In this document: positions 1-7,502 of the stretch, in pieces
How positions within the stretch are numbered: position 1 is the stretch's first letter
How the letters are laid out: each line of letters begins with the position of its first letter
Assembly: GCF_017874535.1 (NCBI RefSeq)
Contig: NZ_JAGGLS010000004.1
Span: 1 to 64,000 of the forward strand
Direction: 5' to 3'
Length of the DNA stretch: 64,000 nucleotides
Origin: Anaerococcus nagyae
GTDB taxonomy: Bacteria > Bacillota > Clostridia > Tissierellales > Peptoniphilaceae
Notes under the pieces: generated by a model
What the model was told of the DNA's origin: nothing
Seen by the model: only the letters and a program-made list of their open reading frames with translations
Databases searched by the model: none
Position numbers and translations under genes: made by a program

Positions 1-208
1 GTTGCGTTTATCCCGCATACGCGGGGGTGATCCTATCTTTGCCTTGACCTTCCAAGATAATTTTAAGTTTATCCCGCATACGCGGGGGTGATCCTTGAGC
101 TACACTCATCATTATTATATATGAAAGGTTTATCCCGCATACGCGGGGGTGATCCTGTAAGAATTAGCTGTTATCGAGAAGTCGGTGTGTTTATCCCGCA
201 TACGCGGG
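1..208 (+). CRISPR. End of a type I-E CRISPR array
   Basis: Three full 28-bp repeats lie at 6-33, 67-94 and 128-155. They are separated by 33-bp spacers at 34-66, 95-127 and 156-188; bases 1-5 are the end of another spacer. A fourth repeat at 189-208 keeps only the first 20 bases (GTTTATCCCGCATACGCGGG), so it retains the hairpin but not the GGTGATCC handle. The repeat closely resembles, from memory, the Streptococcus thermophilus CRISPR4 type I-E repeat, where the GTGATCC end forms the 5' crRNA handle. That predicts transcription left to right, with the leader and any cas genes beyond the left edge. A degenerate last repeat at the leader-distal end fits this orientation. Confidence 0.95.
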
Positions 209-252
209 ATATTCTTCATTTTTTAATAAATGTTTAATAAATGTAAAAATTA

Positions 253-264
253 GAGAATATTCTC
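253..264. repeat. 12-bp perfect palindrome
   Basis: GAGAATATTCTC is a perfect palindrome between the array end and the decayed replication gene, with TTA on the left and CTAA on the right nearly extending it. It could be an operator left from the mobile element, or chance in AT-rich DNA. No function is assigned. Confidence 0.3.
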
Positions 265-301
265 CTAAAATTTCTATACATAAATAAAGGATAATATTAT
301 T

Positions 302-927
302 ATAGCTAAAATAATTCAAAAAATAGAAAATTTTACCATTGTTGATAATGAATATTTAAATGATAAGAATTTGAGTTTCAAATCTAAAGGAATAATGACT
401 TATTTTTTATTTTTGTCTGGTGATTTAGTAATTTATTTTGCTGAGGTTATAACTCATTCAACAGATGGAATAAAATTATTTAGGTCAGGTGTTGATGAAC
501 TTATAAAAGAAGGCTATACAAGGCACTATCCTGTTCGTGAAAATGGTGTGATTGTTCGTTAGGAGACAGAAATATTTGAAAAGAAAAGACCAGATGAGCA
601 AAAGGTAAATATAGTTAAAGATTATGAAGAAGAAGAAAGACTATTAAATATCCATAAAACAAGTACTTATGCTAGTAAGTGCTCAAGCAGTTATAATAGT
701 TTTGACAAGATCACTCGTGAATGGAACTTGCTTACTAATGTAATACCTATAGAAATTATAATTTCTAATATAAATGGACTATTGATCTTAATAAGCTTAT
801 AGTAAATTATGGTTTAGATGAAGTTATTGAGGCTTTTAAAAATATAAAAATTAGTAATTTTGCTTCAAGATTTAACATTAATTTTGATTGGTTTTTAAAT
901 GAAAAGAACTTTCTAAAATTACTATAG
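302..927 (+). pseudogene. Decayed plasmid/ICE replication initiator gene
   Basis: The reading frame from 302 starts I-A-K-I-I-Q-K-I-E-N-F-T-I-V-D-N-E-Y and continues through F-K-S-K-G-I-M-T-Y-F. This resembles the N-terminal winged-helix region of replication initiator or replisome-organiser proteins carried by ICEs and plasmids of Clostridia-like Firmicutes (family from memory). A good Shine-Dalgarno (AAAGG, 286-290) points to 302, but the codon there is ATA, apparently a mutated ATG. The frame is cut by TAG at 560-562 where a W codon (TGG) is expected before E-T. It reopens to about 800, and a frameshift then moves the C-terminal part (V-N-Y-G-L-D-E-V-I-E-A-F) to another frame that ends at 927. 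The lost start, nonsense codon and frameshift make this a pseudogene. The surviving 371-562 frame is only a fragment. Confidence 0.75.
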
Positions 928-956
928 CTTATAAGTATCGTTATAAATGCTTATTT

Positions 957-965
957 TGGTATAAT
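957..965 (+). promoter_or_regulatory. Extended -10 promoter for the ABC transporter
   Basis: TGGTATAAT (TGn plus a perfect TATAAT at 960-965) lies 33 bp before the ATG at 998. No good -35 box is seen, which extended -10 promoters tolerate. Confidence 0.5.
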
Positions 966-997
966 AATCTATTATACACAAGTTAGAGAGGCTAATT

Positions 998-1699
998 ATG
1001 GCATATATAGAATTAAATAATGTAACAAAAGAGTATAAATCTGGTAGAAATACCATAGTTGCAAATGAGGACATTAGCTTTAGATTAGATGAAGGCAAGC
1101 TTTTGGTAATAGTTGGAGCATCTGGTGCTGGAAAAACGACTCTATTAAATATATTAGGTGGTATGGAGCAGGCTACAAGCGGACAGATTTTAATAGATAA
1201 TAAAGATTTAGCAAAACTTAACGAAATGGAACTTACAAATTATAGGCGTAATGAGGTAGGTTTTGTTTTTCAGCATTATAATTTGATACCAAATCTTACA
1301 GCACTTGAAAATGTTGAACTCGCTAGTGAAATATCAGATAATCCACTTGATGCAAGTGAAGTATTAGCAAATGTAGGTTTAAATAATAGATTAGAGAACT
1401 TTCCGGCTCAATTATCAGGAGGGGAACAGCAAAGAGTTGCTATAGCTAGGGCTCTTGCTAAAAATCCAAAAATTTTATTGTGTGATGAGCCTACTGGCGC
1501 ACTTGATTATGAAACTGGGAAAAACATCCTAAAACTCCTACAAGATGCTTCTCATAAAATGGGAGCTACAGTTATAATAATAACTCACAATTCTCTTATA
1601 AAGCCAATGGCAGATTATGTAATAGAATTAAGAGATGGTAAAGTTATAGAAGATAAGGCAAATACTAAGCCAGAGCCAATTGAAAATATTGAGTGGTGA
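998..1699 (+). CDS. ABC transporter ATP-binding protein, MacB/LolD type
   Basis: This is the cytoplasmic ATPase subunit partnering the FtsX-type permease that follows. It has Walker A GASGAGKT (residues 40-47), a Q-loop in FVFQHYN, the signature [15 protein letters not shown], Walker [13 protein letters not shown] and the switch His in IIITHN. At 233 residues it is full length for the family. The ATG is preceded by AGAGAGG. The stop at 1697-1699 lies just before the permease start, so the two are translationally coupled. MacB-type systems usually drive mechanotransmission rather than classical import: lipoprotein, peptide or toxin extrusion, or cell-wall hydrolase control. The substrate cannot be read from sequence. 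Confidence 0.93.
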   Translation: MAYIELNNVTKEYKSGRNTIVANEDISFRLDEGKLLVIVGASGAGKTTLLNILGGMEQATSGQILIDNKDLAKLNEMELTNYRRNEVGFVFQHYNLIPNLTALENVELASEISDNPLDASEVLANVGLNNRLENFPAQLSGGEQQRVAIARALAKNPKILLCDEPTGALDYETGKNILKLLQDASHKMGATVIIITHNSLIKPMADYVIELRDGKVIEDKANTKPEPIENIEW

Positions 1700-1703
1700 T
1701 CTA

Positions 1704-4700
1704 GTGAATAAGACATATATAACTAATATTTTAAGAGATATTAAAAATACAAAGGGTAAGGTAATCTCAATTGCAACTATGGTAGGACTAGCATCTCTTG
1801 TAGTTGTTGCCCTAACAATGACAGGTGCAAGTATGAGAAAAACCTTAAATAACTCATTAAAGACTTATGTCCATCCTGACATTATAGTAAGATCAACTTA
1901 CGGTCTAGATTATGAAGATGAAATGATTTTAAAAAGAGATCCTGATATAGAAAAGATGACTATGGTTAAAACAAGTGATTTAATCGAAGATGAAAATCTA
2001 ATCAGATTAAAATCCTATAATAAATCTATATCTAAATCGGCAGTTATTGAAGGTAGAATGCCAGAGCATAAAAATGAAATTGCCCTTGATACAAGCCTTT
2101 CAAACGATTATAAAATAGGAGATAAGCTAAAGTTTTCCTATATAGAGAATTCCCAAACTGATGAAAAGACTATGAATAATCTTTCCTATAAAGTAGTTGG
2201 ATTCTTTAAAAGTTCCGATTATTTTATGGAAGATATGAGAGAGCTTTCATTTACTGCCAAAAAAGAGCTTAGTGGTTATGGATATATATTAGATGAAAAC
2301 TTTGATACAGATAAATTTGGGGAAGCAAATATTGTCTATAAAAAAACTAAGGGAATTGATAAAAATTCTAGTGAATATAAGGATTTTGTTGAGAGAAAAC
2401 AAGAAAATATTGAAGAGGCTATAAAAAATAGACCACATGAAGTTCTTAAAGATATAAAAAAAGATGCCAATAAAGAATTAGATAAGGCTCAAAAAGATGT
2501 AAATGATGTCAGAAATCAATTAGATGAAGGTGAAAATAAACTAGAATCATCAAGAGCAGAGCTAGATCAAGGATATAGAGATTATGAAAATGGTAAAAAA
2601 ACTTTAGATGATCAAATTGCTAAGGGAAAAATAGATCTAGAGAATGCCAGAGTTGAGCTTATAGATGGTCAAAAAAAGCTTGACCAAGGTCGCGTTAAAT
2701 ACGAGCAAAATCTAAAAGAATATAATTATGAAATAAAAACAGCGGAAAATCAAATAAATAAAAAGCAAGAAGAATTAGAAGCTGGAGAAGCTGAACTAAA
2801 AAGTGGTCAGGAAAAAATGAATGTAGGCTATGATAAATTAAATGCAGAGTTTTCTCCTTATCGTCAAAAATTAAAAGATAGCAAAGATAAACTAGATAGA
2901 ACAAAAGCCGAAATAGATCAGAAATCAGCACACTTAGAAGATCTTATAAAACAAAAAGAAAATTCACCAGATACTTCAACAAATGTTAATGATCAAGATA
3001 TTAATGCATTAAAAATTGAATTAGCTAGTTCAAGAGAAGCATATAAAAGAGATTTATCAGACTATCAGATAAAAAGTAAAGACTTAGAAAATAAATATAA
3101 TAAAGAAAAAGAAAATCTTGATAAAAGCCAAGCTGATATAGAACAAAAAAGACAAATGTTAAATGATGGTTGGTCTAAGTTAAAATCAGGGAAAAGTGAA
3201 CTAGAAAATAAGAAAGCAAATGGAAAGGCGCAATTAGATAAGGCACTTAATGAGATAAACCAAAAAAAAGCTGATATAGATAATGGTTGGGCTAACTACA
3301 ATAATGGTAAAAAGGAGCTGGAAAATAGAGAAGTTGAAGGTAAAGAGGAACTAAAAAAATCTTATCAAAAACTTTTGGACGGTGAGGATGAATATCAAAA
3401 AAATTATAAAGCTTTCAAAGAAAAAGAAACTAATGCCTTGGGTGAAATCAAAGATGGACAAAAGGATATAGAAGAAAATAAAGATACTTTATCAAGGCTA
3501 AGTAATCCAGTTTATGATATAGAAACAATTTATGACAACCAAGGTATAAAGACTTATCATCAAAATAGTCTAAATATGGATGAGCTTACAAAAGTATTTC
3601 CAACATTTTTTTATCTTGTAGCAATGCTTGTAACCCTTACAACTATGAAACGCTATATAGATGAGCAAAGGATGATAAATGGAACATTGAAATCCTTGGG
3701 TTACACTGATAATCAAATTAGTCAAAGATTTTACATCTATGGAATAATACCAACACTAATAGGTTCGATAATAGGTTCCCTGATAGGTAGATATGTAGTA
3801 GCTGGTGTTATAATTGATGCTTATTCATCAGGATTTTCTAATCTATCAGTAGATTATGTAAATTCACTTCCATATATAATTTTTGCAGTAATATTATCAA
3901 CTTTTTTAATTGCTGTAACTATTTTTGTTACATCAAATCAAACTGTAAAAGAGACACCTGCAGCCTTATTAAGAGCAAAATCTCCCGATAGTGGTAAGAA
4001 AATCTTGCTTGAAAAAATAAGTCCTATTTGGAAGAAGCTATCCTTTATGCAAAAAATTACCTCAAGAAATCTATTCAGGTATAAGTCAAGGATGCTTATG
4101 ACCCTATTTGGTATAGGAGGATGCACAGCTCTTACTTTTTTTGGATTTGCTATGATAGATTCGATAAAAGATACTGTTAATTTACAACAAAATCAGATAA
4201 GTCATTATGATGTAATAGCCATGGTAGATGAAAAAGCCAAGGATAGTGATTTAAAAAAGTTCCAAGAAGTAATCAAAAACTACAGTTCTATGCCTATTAG
4301 ATTTGAAGAAATGACTATTAAAAGGAATGGTGTGAGTCGCAAGTTCAATTTAGTAATTCCAGAAGATAATAATATTAAGGACTTTTTTACCTTAAGAAGT
4401 CCAAAAAGAGATTCTATTGATTTAACTAATGAAGATGCTGTCATATCTGAAAAGGCATCGGATGTTTTAAATTTAAAAACTAATGAAAATCTAAATATCC
4501 AATATCAGGGAAAGTACTTTGATCTGCCAATATCAGGCATAATTGAAAACTATACTGGCGATTATATATTTATTAGTAAAGATAAATTTAAAAAAATAGT
4601 AGGCAAATATCCTCAAACTAATGCTTATTATTTAAGAGGAGATGCTGATGAGATTATAGAAAATATTGAAGATGAATCGGCTGTAAATTCTATAATTGAT

Positions 4701-5144
4701 GCAAGCGTAATTTATGCATCTATGGATGTACTTATGGATAATCTGAATATTGTAATAGCTGTCATTACATTAATTTCAGTATTGCTTGCCTTAGTAGTTT
4801 TATATAATTTAATAAATATTAATGTAAGTGAGCGAAAAAGAGAACTTGCAACTATAAAAGTTTTAGGATTCTATCCAAAAGAAGTAACGAGCTATATTTT
4901 TAGAGAAATATTTATGCTTACAATACTTGGTATAATTGTAGGATATGGTTTAGGTTATGCGATGTTTAGGTATATAATTTATGTAGTAGCACCAGAAAAT
5001 ATATTATTATCATATAGGGTTCATCCGAGTTCATTTTTAATAAGTGGGCTAATAACAATTGGAATTTCGATAGTTTTACTATTTGTAGTTCATAAAAAGC
5101 TTAAAAAAATTGACATGGCAGAAGCTATGAGCAGTGGAGAGTAA
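1704..5144 (+). CDS. Large FtsX-family permease with extracellular coiled coil
   Basis: This 1146-residue membrane protein is the transmembrane partner of the preceding ATPase. An N-terminal membrane helix (about residues 20-45) is followed by a large outside region. Roughly residues 230-590 of it are a charged, Lys/Glu/Gln-rich heptad-like coiled coil with repeated phrases such as G-K-x-E-L-E-N and L-D-x-G. A first FtsX bundle follows (F-P-T-F-F-Y-L-V-A-M onward), then a second MacB-like periplasmic-type domain and a C-terminal FtsX bundle with S-E-R-K-R-E-L-A-T-I-K-V-L-G-F. I chose GTG at 1704, just after the ATPase stop and near GAGTGG. An in-frame TTG at 1680 lies inside the upstream gene and is less likely. 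Substrate is unknown; tethering or cell-wall roles are possible. Confidence 0.88.
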   Translation: MNKTYITNILRDIKNTKGKVISIATMVGLASLVVVALTMTGASMRKTLNNSLKTYVHPDIIVRSTYGLDYEDEMILKRDPDIEKMTMVKTSDLIEDENLIRLKSYNKSISKSAVIEGRMPEHKNEIALDTSLSNDYKIGDKLKFSYIENSQTDEKTMNNLSYKVVGFFKSSDYFMEDMRELSFTAKKELSGYGYILDENFDTDKFGEANIVYKKTKGIDKNSSEYKDFVERKQENIEEAIKNRPHEVLKDIKKDANKELDKAQKDVNDVRNQLDEGENKLESSRAELDQGYRDYENGKKTLDDQIAKGKIDLENARVELIDGQKKLDQGRVKYEQNLKEYNYEIKTAENQINKKQEELEAGEAELKSGQEKMNVGYDKLNAEFSPYRQKLKDSKDKLDRTKAEIDQKSAHLEDLIKQKENSPDTSTNVNDQDINALKIELASSREAYKRDLSDYQIKSKDLENKYNKEKENLDKSQADIEQKRQMLNDGWSKLKSGKSELENKKANGKAQLDKALNEINQKKADIDNGWANYNNGKKELENREVEGKEELKKSYQKLLDGEDEYQKNYKAFKEKETNALGEIKDGQKDIEENKDTLSRLSNPVYDIETIYDNQGIKTYHQNSLNMDELTKVFPTFFYLVAMLVTLTTMKRYIDEQRMINGTLKSLGYTDNQISQRFYIYGIIPTLIGSIIGSLIGRYVVAGVIIDAYSSGFSNLSVDYVNSLPYIIFAVILSTFLIAVTIFVTSNQTVKETPAALLRAKSPDSGKKILLEKISPIWKKLSFMQKITSRNLFRYKSRMLMTLFGIGGCTALTFFGFAMIDSIKDTVNLQQNQISHYDVIAMVDEKAKDSDLKKFQEVIKNYSSMPIRFEEMTIKRNGVSRKFNLVIPEDNNIKDFFTLRSPKRDSIDLTNEDAVISEKASDVLNLKTNENLNIQYQGKYFDLPISGIIENYTGDYIFISKDKFKKIVGKYPQTNAYYLRGDADEIIENIEDESAVNSIIDASVIYASMDVLMDNLNIVIAVITLISVLLALVVLYNLININVSERKRELATIKVLGFYPKEVTSYIFREIFMLTILGIIVGYGLGYAMFRYIIYVVAPENILLSYRVHPSSFLISGLITIGISIVLLFVVHKKLKKIDMAEAMSSGE

Positions 5145-5167
5145 AACAGGGCTTTGGCCTTGTTTTT
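5144..5167 (+). terminator. Rho-independent terminator
   Basis: AACAGGGC pairs with GCCTTGTT across a TTTG loop (one G.T pair), followed by T5. It closes the ABC transporter transcript. A near copy lies at 5876-5900. Confidence 0.85.
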
Positions 5168-5200
5168 ACTTGTAATTTTTGAAAGGATAAGGAATATATA

Positions 5201-5770
5201 ATGAAGGTTATTTTAGTAAGACATGGTCTAAGTGAAGCAAATATAGGAAGATATTATTCACTTGACGATACTATACTCCATAAAGGTGGTTATAGTGTTT
5301 TAGATAAGACACGCAAAAATTTAGAAAAATATGATATAGATCATGTTTATACTTCTAATTTATTGCGTAGCCAGCAAACAGCAGAAAAACTTGGATATAA
5401 AGATTATACAATTGATACTAGACTAAATGAGCTAGATTTTGGGAATTTTAAGGGAAAACTTTTTGAAGATATGAGAAAAGAAGAAGTCCAATTCTTTAAA
5501 GAAAAAGAAAAAGATGTTTTTAATGTTAAATATCCAGGTGGTGAGTCTAGAATTGATATAATAAAAAGGACAAGCGAATTTCTTGACGAACTTGTAGAAA
5601 AAGATGAAAATGCTCTTTGTGTTTCGCACGGTATAGCTATCAAATCAACACTTTTTTGGATATTAAAAGATTTAGATGATTGGGATAGTTTTTGGCTTGA
5701 AAATGGTTCAATTACAGTATTCAATATTAATAATGGTAAAAAATTAATAGAAGCTATAAATATTTTATAA
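5201..5770 (+). CDS. Histidine phosphatase superfamily protein (copy 1)
   Basis: A 189-residue phosphoglycerate-mutase-like phosphatase. The phospho-accepting RHG is in LVRHGLSEAN near the N-terminus, the second catalytic His in CVSHGIAIKS, and the general-acid region in LNELDFG. This branch contains broad-specificity phosphatases such as CobC/PhoE/GpmB-like proteins, so the substrate is open. It is a tandem paralogue of 5926-6495: same length, aligning throughout without obvious gaps, and ending alike in W-x-x-N-G-x-x-T-V-F-x-I. It is flanked by terminators on both sides, so it may form its own transcription unit. Confidence 0.88.
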   Translation: MKVILVRHGLSEANIGRYYSLDDTILHKGGYSVLDKTRKNLEKYDIDHVYTSNLLRSQQTAEKLGYKDYTIDTRLNELDFGNFKGKLFEDMRKEEVQFFKEKEKDVFNVKYPGGESRIDIIKRTSEFLDELVEKDENALCVSHGIAIKSTLFWILKDLDDWDSFWLENGSITVFNINNGKKLIEAINIL

Positions 5771-5783
5771 AATTATAAAAACT

Positions 5784-5900
5784 GGGTTTATTTTGCTCTA
5801 AATTAGGTATATATTATATGTAGATAAGATTAGCGAAACCCTAGCACTTTTTAAGAAGGTGCAAGTAAATTTATAAGCAGGGCTATTGCCTTGTTTTTTT
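5784..5900 (+). promoter_or_regulatory. Candidate attenuator leader of the phosphatase-sbcD operon
   Basis: Several pairings are visible. GGGTTT (5784-5789) pairs with AAACCC (5836-5841). GCACTT (5844-5849) pairs with AAGGTGC (5856-5862). A terminator hairpin closes the leader at 5876-5900. CCCTAGC (5839-5845) can alternatively pair with GCAGGG (5877-5882), the 5' arm of the terminator, with one bulged A. Mutually exclusive terminator and antiterminator pairings are typical of riboswitches and attenuators. I do not recognise a known class, and the pairing was done by eye. Confidence 0.35.
5876..5900 (+). terminator. Rho-independent terminator before phosphatase copy 2
   Basis: AAGCAGGGC pairs with GCCTTGTTT around a TATT loop, followed by a T7 tract. 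It sits 25 bp before the next start codon, so it either ends the copy 1 transcript or attenuates the downstream operon. Confidence 0.85.
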
Positions 5901-5925
5901 ATGGAAAATATATAAGGAGATTTAG

Positions 5926-6495
5926 ATGAAAATTATTTTAGTTAGACATGGTGTAAGTGCGGCAAATATTACAAAACAAGATTCAGCAAGTGATGTTTTT
6001 AATAACAAAAGTGGCTTTAATGTACTTCTTAAAACTCGTCGTAGCTTAGAAAAATTTAATATTGACCATGTTTATTCTTCAAGTCTTAAAGAAGCAAAAC
6101 AAACTGCAGATATGCTTGGATTTAAAGATTATACAGTTGATGAGAGACTTGATGAATTAGATCTTGGACCATATAAGGGTGAATTATATGAACAATTTCA
6201 AAGCAAGTATGCAGAGTTTTTGGACCAACATACAGATGATGCTGCAAGTATTAAATTTCCTGGAGATGAGAGTAGAGAAGATCTTATAAAAAGAACTAGT
6301 GAATTTTTGGATGAACTAGTCGAAAAGGGAGAAGATGCACTTTGTGTAAGCCATAATCTTACAATAAGAGCAGCTTTATTTTGGATACTTGAAGATACAA
6401 AAAACTTTGATAATTTCTGGATTGAAAATGGAGCTGTGACAGTTTTCGATATCAAAGATGGTAAAAAACTTATAGAAAGTATTAACGTGTTATGA
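5926..6495 (+). CDS. Histidine phosphatase superfamily protein (copy 2)
   Basis: A 189-residue paralogue of the preceding phosphatase with RHG in LVRHGVSAAN, LDELDLG for the general-acid region and the second catalytic His in CVSHNLTIRA. The ATG follows AAGGAG. Its stop overlaps the start of the SbcD-like gene (ATGA at 6492-6495), so this copy belongs to the nuclease operon and copy 1 does not. The family removes phosphate from small metabolites or proteins. The exact substrate is not predictable from what I can see. Confidence 0.88.
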   Translation: MKIILVRHGVSAANITKQDSASDVFNNKSGFNVLLKTRRSLEKFNIDHVYSSSLKEAKQTADMLGFKDYTVDERLDELDLGPYKGELYEQFQSKYAEFLDQHTDDAASIKFPGDESREDLIKRTSEFLDELVEKGEDALCVSHNLTIRAALFWILEDTKNFDNFWIENGAVTVFDIKDGKKLIESINVL

Positions 6496-7502
6496 GATTT
6501 ATCCACCTTGCTGATGTGCATTTGGCGGATAATTCAACTTTTGATAATTCATTAGGACATATAATTAGAGAAAATACCTGGAAGTCCTTTGAACAAATTT
6601 TTATAAATAACAAAGATACAGACTTTGCTTTAATTGCAGGAGACCTTTTTGAAAGGTCTTTTTTCTCATCTAAGGATTTCAAAAATCTTTTTAGAATTTT
6701 TGAAGATTATGGTAAAGATATCTACTATGTTACAGGAAATCATGATTATTTTGATGAGTTTAATACTATTTTTTTAAATAATAAGCCAAATAATCTTCAT
6801 GTTTTTACTGAAGATAACTTATCACTTTTTGAAAAAGATGGAATTAGAGTCTATGGACTTTCCTATAAAGATAGGATATATAAGAAAGATTTTAATTATG
6901 ATATAAGTTTAGATAAGGATTTCTTTAATATACTATTAGCTCATGGAGATCTTTCTTTAAATAAAACAAATTATTTGGACTTAGATGCAAATAAGATTAA
7001 TCAAATAGGTTTTGACTATGTAGCTTTAGGTCATATTCATAAGGCATCAAATATTTATAATATATATTATTCAGGAAGTATAGAACCACATGATTTTTCA
7101 GATACTTATGATTATGGATATATTCTTTATGAAAATGGTCTAGTTTCTCAAATTGATTCATCACTTATGAAGTTTAATTCCATAGATATAAATGCTAAAG
7201 AATTTGATAATATTGATGAGATTATTAATAATATCAATGCATCTTTAACAGATAAAGTTAACTTTGTAAGACTTAACCTTGAATCTAATGATGATTTAAA
7301 TATTGATAAAATAAAGAAAAGTATAAATGCTTCCTACACATCTATAAGACTAAGTTATAGGGAAAATTTTGGTAATATGGCAAAACTTTATCCAAACTCT
7401 TTATTGTCAAAATTTGAGAATAAGTTCAAAGATGATGTTGATCCAACAAAAAGTAGAGCTAGAGAAGTTGGTATAGAGGCGATCTTAAGGAGTAAGAAAT
7501 GA
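6492..7502 (+). CDS. SbcD/YhaO-like DNA repair metallophosphoesterase
   Basis: A 336-residue calcineurin-like phosphoesterase, the nuclease half of an SbcCD/Mre11-Rad50-like pair. Metal-binding motifs appear in order: D-V-H in HLADVHLAD, GDLFE, GNHDYF, LLAHGDLS and LGHIHK. The C-terminal third resembles the capping domain of YhaO. It overlaps the gene before it (ATGA) and the ATPase after it (ATGA at 7499-7502), which implies coupled synthesis of a complex. It probably processes double-strand ends or hairpins. Whether it is SbcD proper or YhaO cannot be settled without alignment; the membrane segment in its partner favours YhaO/YhaN. Confidence 0.85.
   Translation: MRFIHLADVHLADNSTFDNSLGHIIRENTWKSFEQIFINNKDTDFALIAGDLFERSFFSSKDFKNLFRIFEDYGKDIYYVTGNHDYFDEFNTIFLNNKPNNLHVFTEDNLSLFEKDGIRVYGLSYKDRIYKKDFNYDISLDKDFFNILLAHGDLSLNKTNYLDLDANKINQIGFDYVALGHIHKASNIYNIYYSGSIEPHDFSDTYDYGYILYENGLVSQIDSSLMKFNSIDINAKEFDNIDEIINNINASLTDKVNFVRLNLESNDDLNIDKIKKSINASYTSIRLSYRENFGNMAKLYPNSLLSKFENKFKDDVDPTKSRAREVGIEAILRSKK

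Noticed and set aside
2695-2931. Minus-strand hydrophobic open frame inside the permease gene
   Set aside because: It is the antisense of the Lys/Glu-rich coiled coil, which always reads as Leu/Phe-rich on the other strand; no RBS.
5404-5724. Minus-strand open frame antisense to phosphatase copy 1
   Set aside because: Low-complexity Ser/Phe composition typical of antisense reading; the sense strand carries catalytic motifs.
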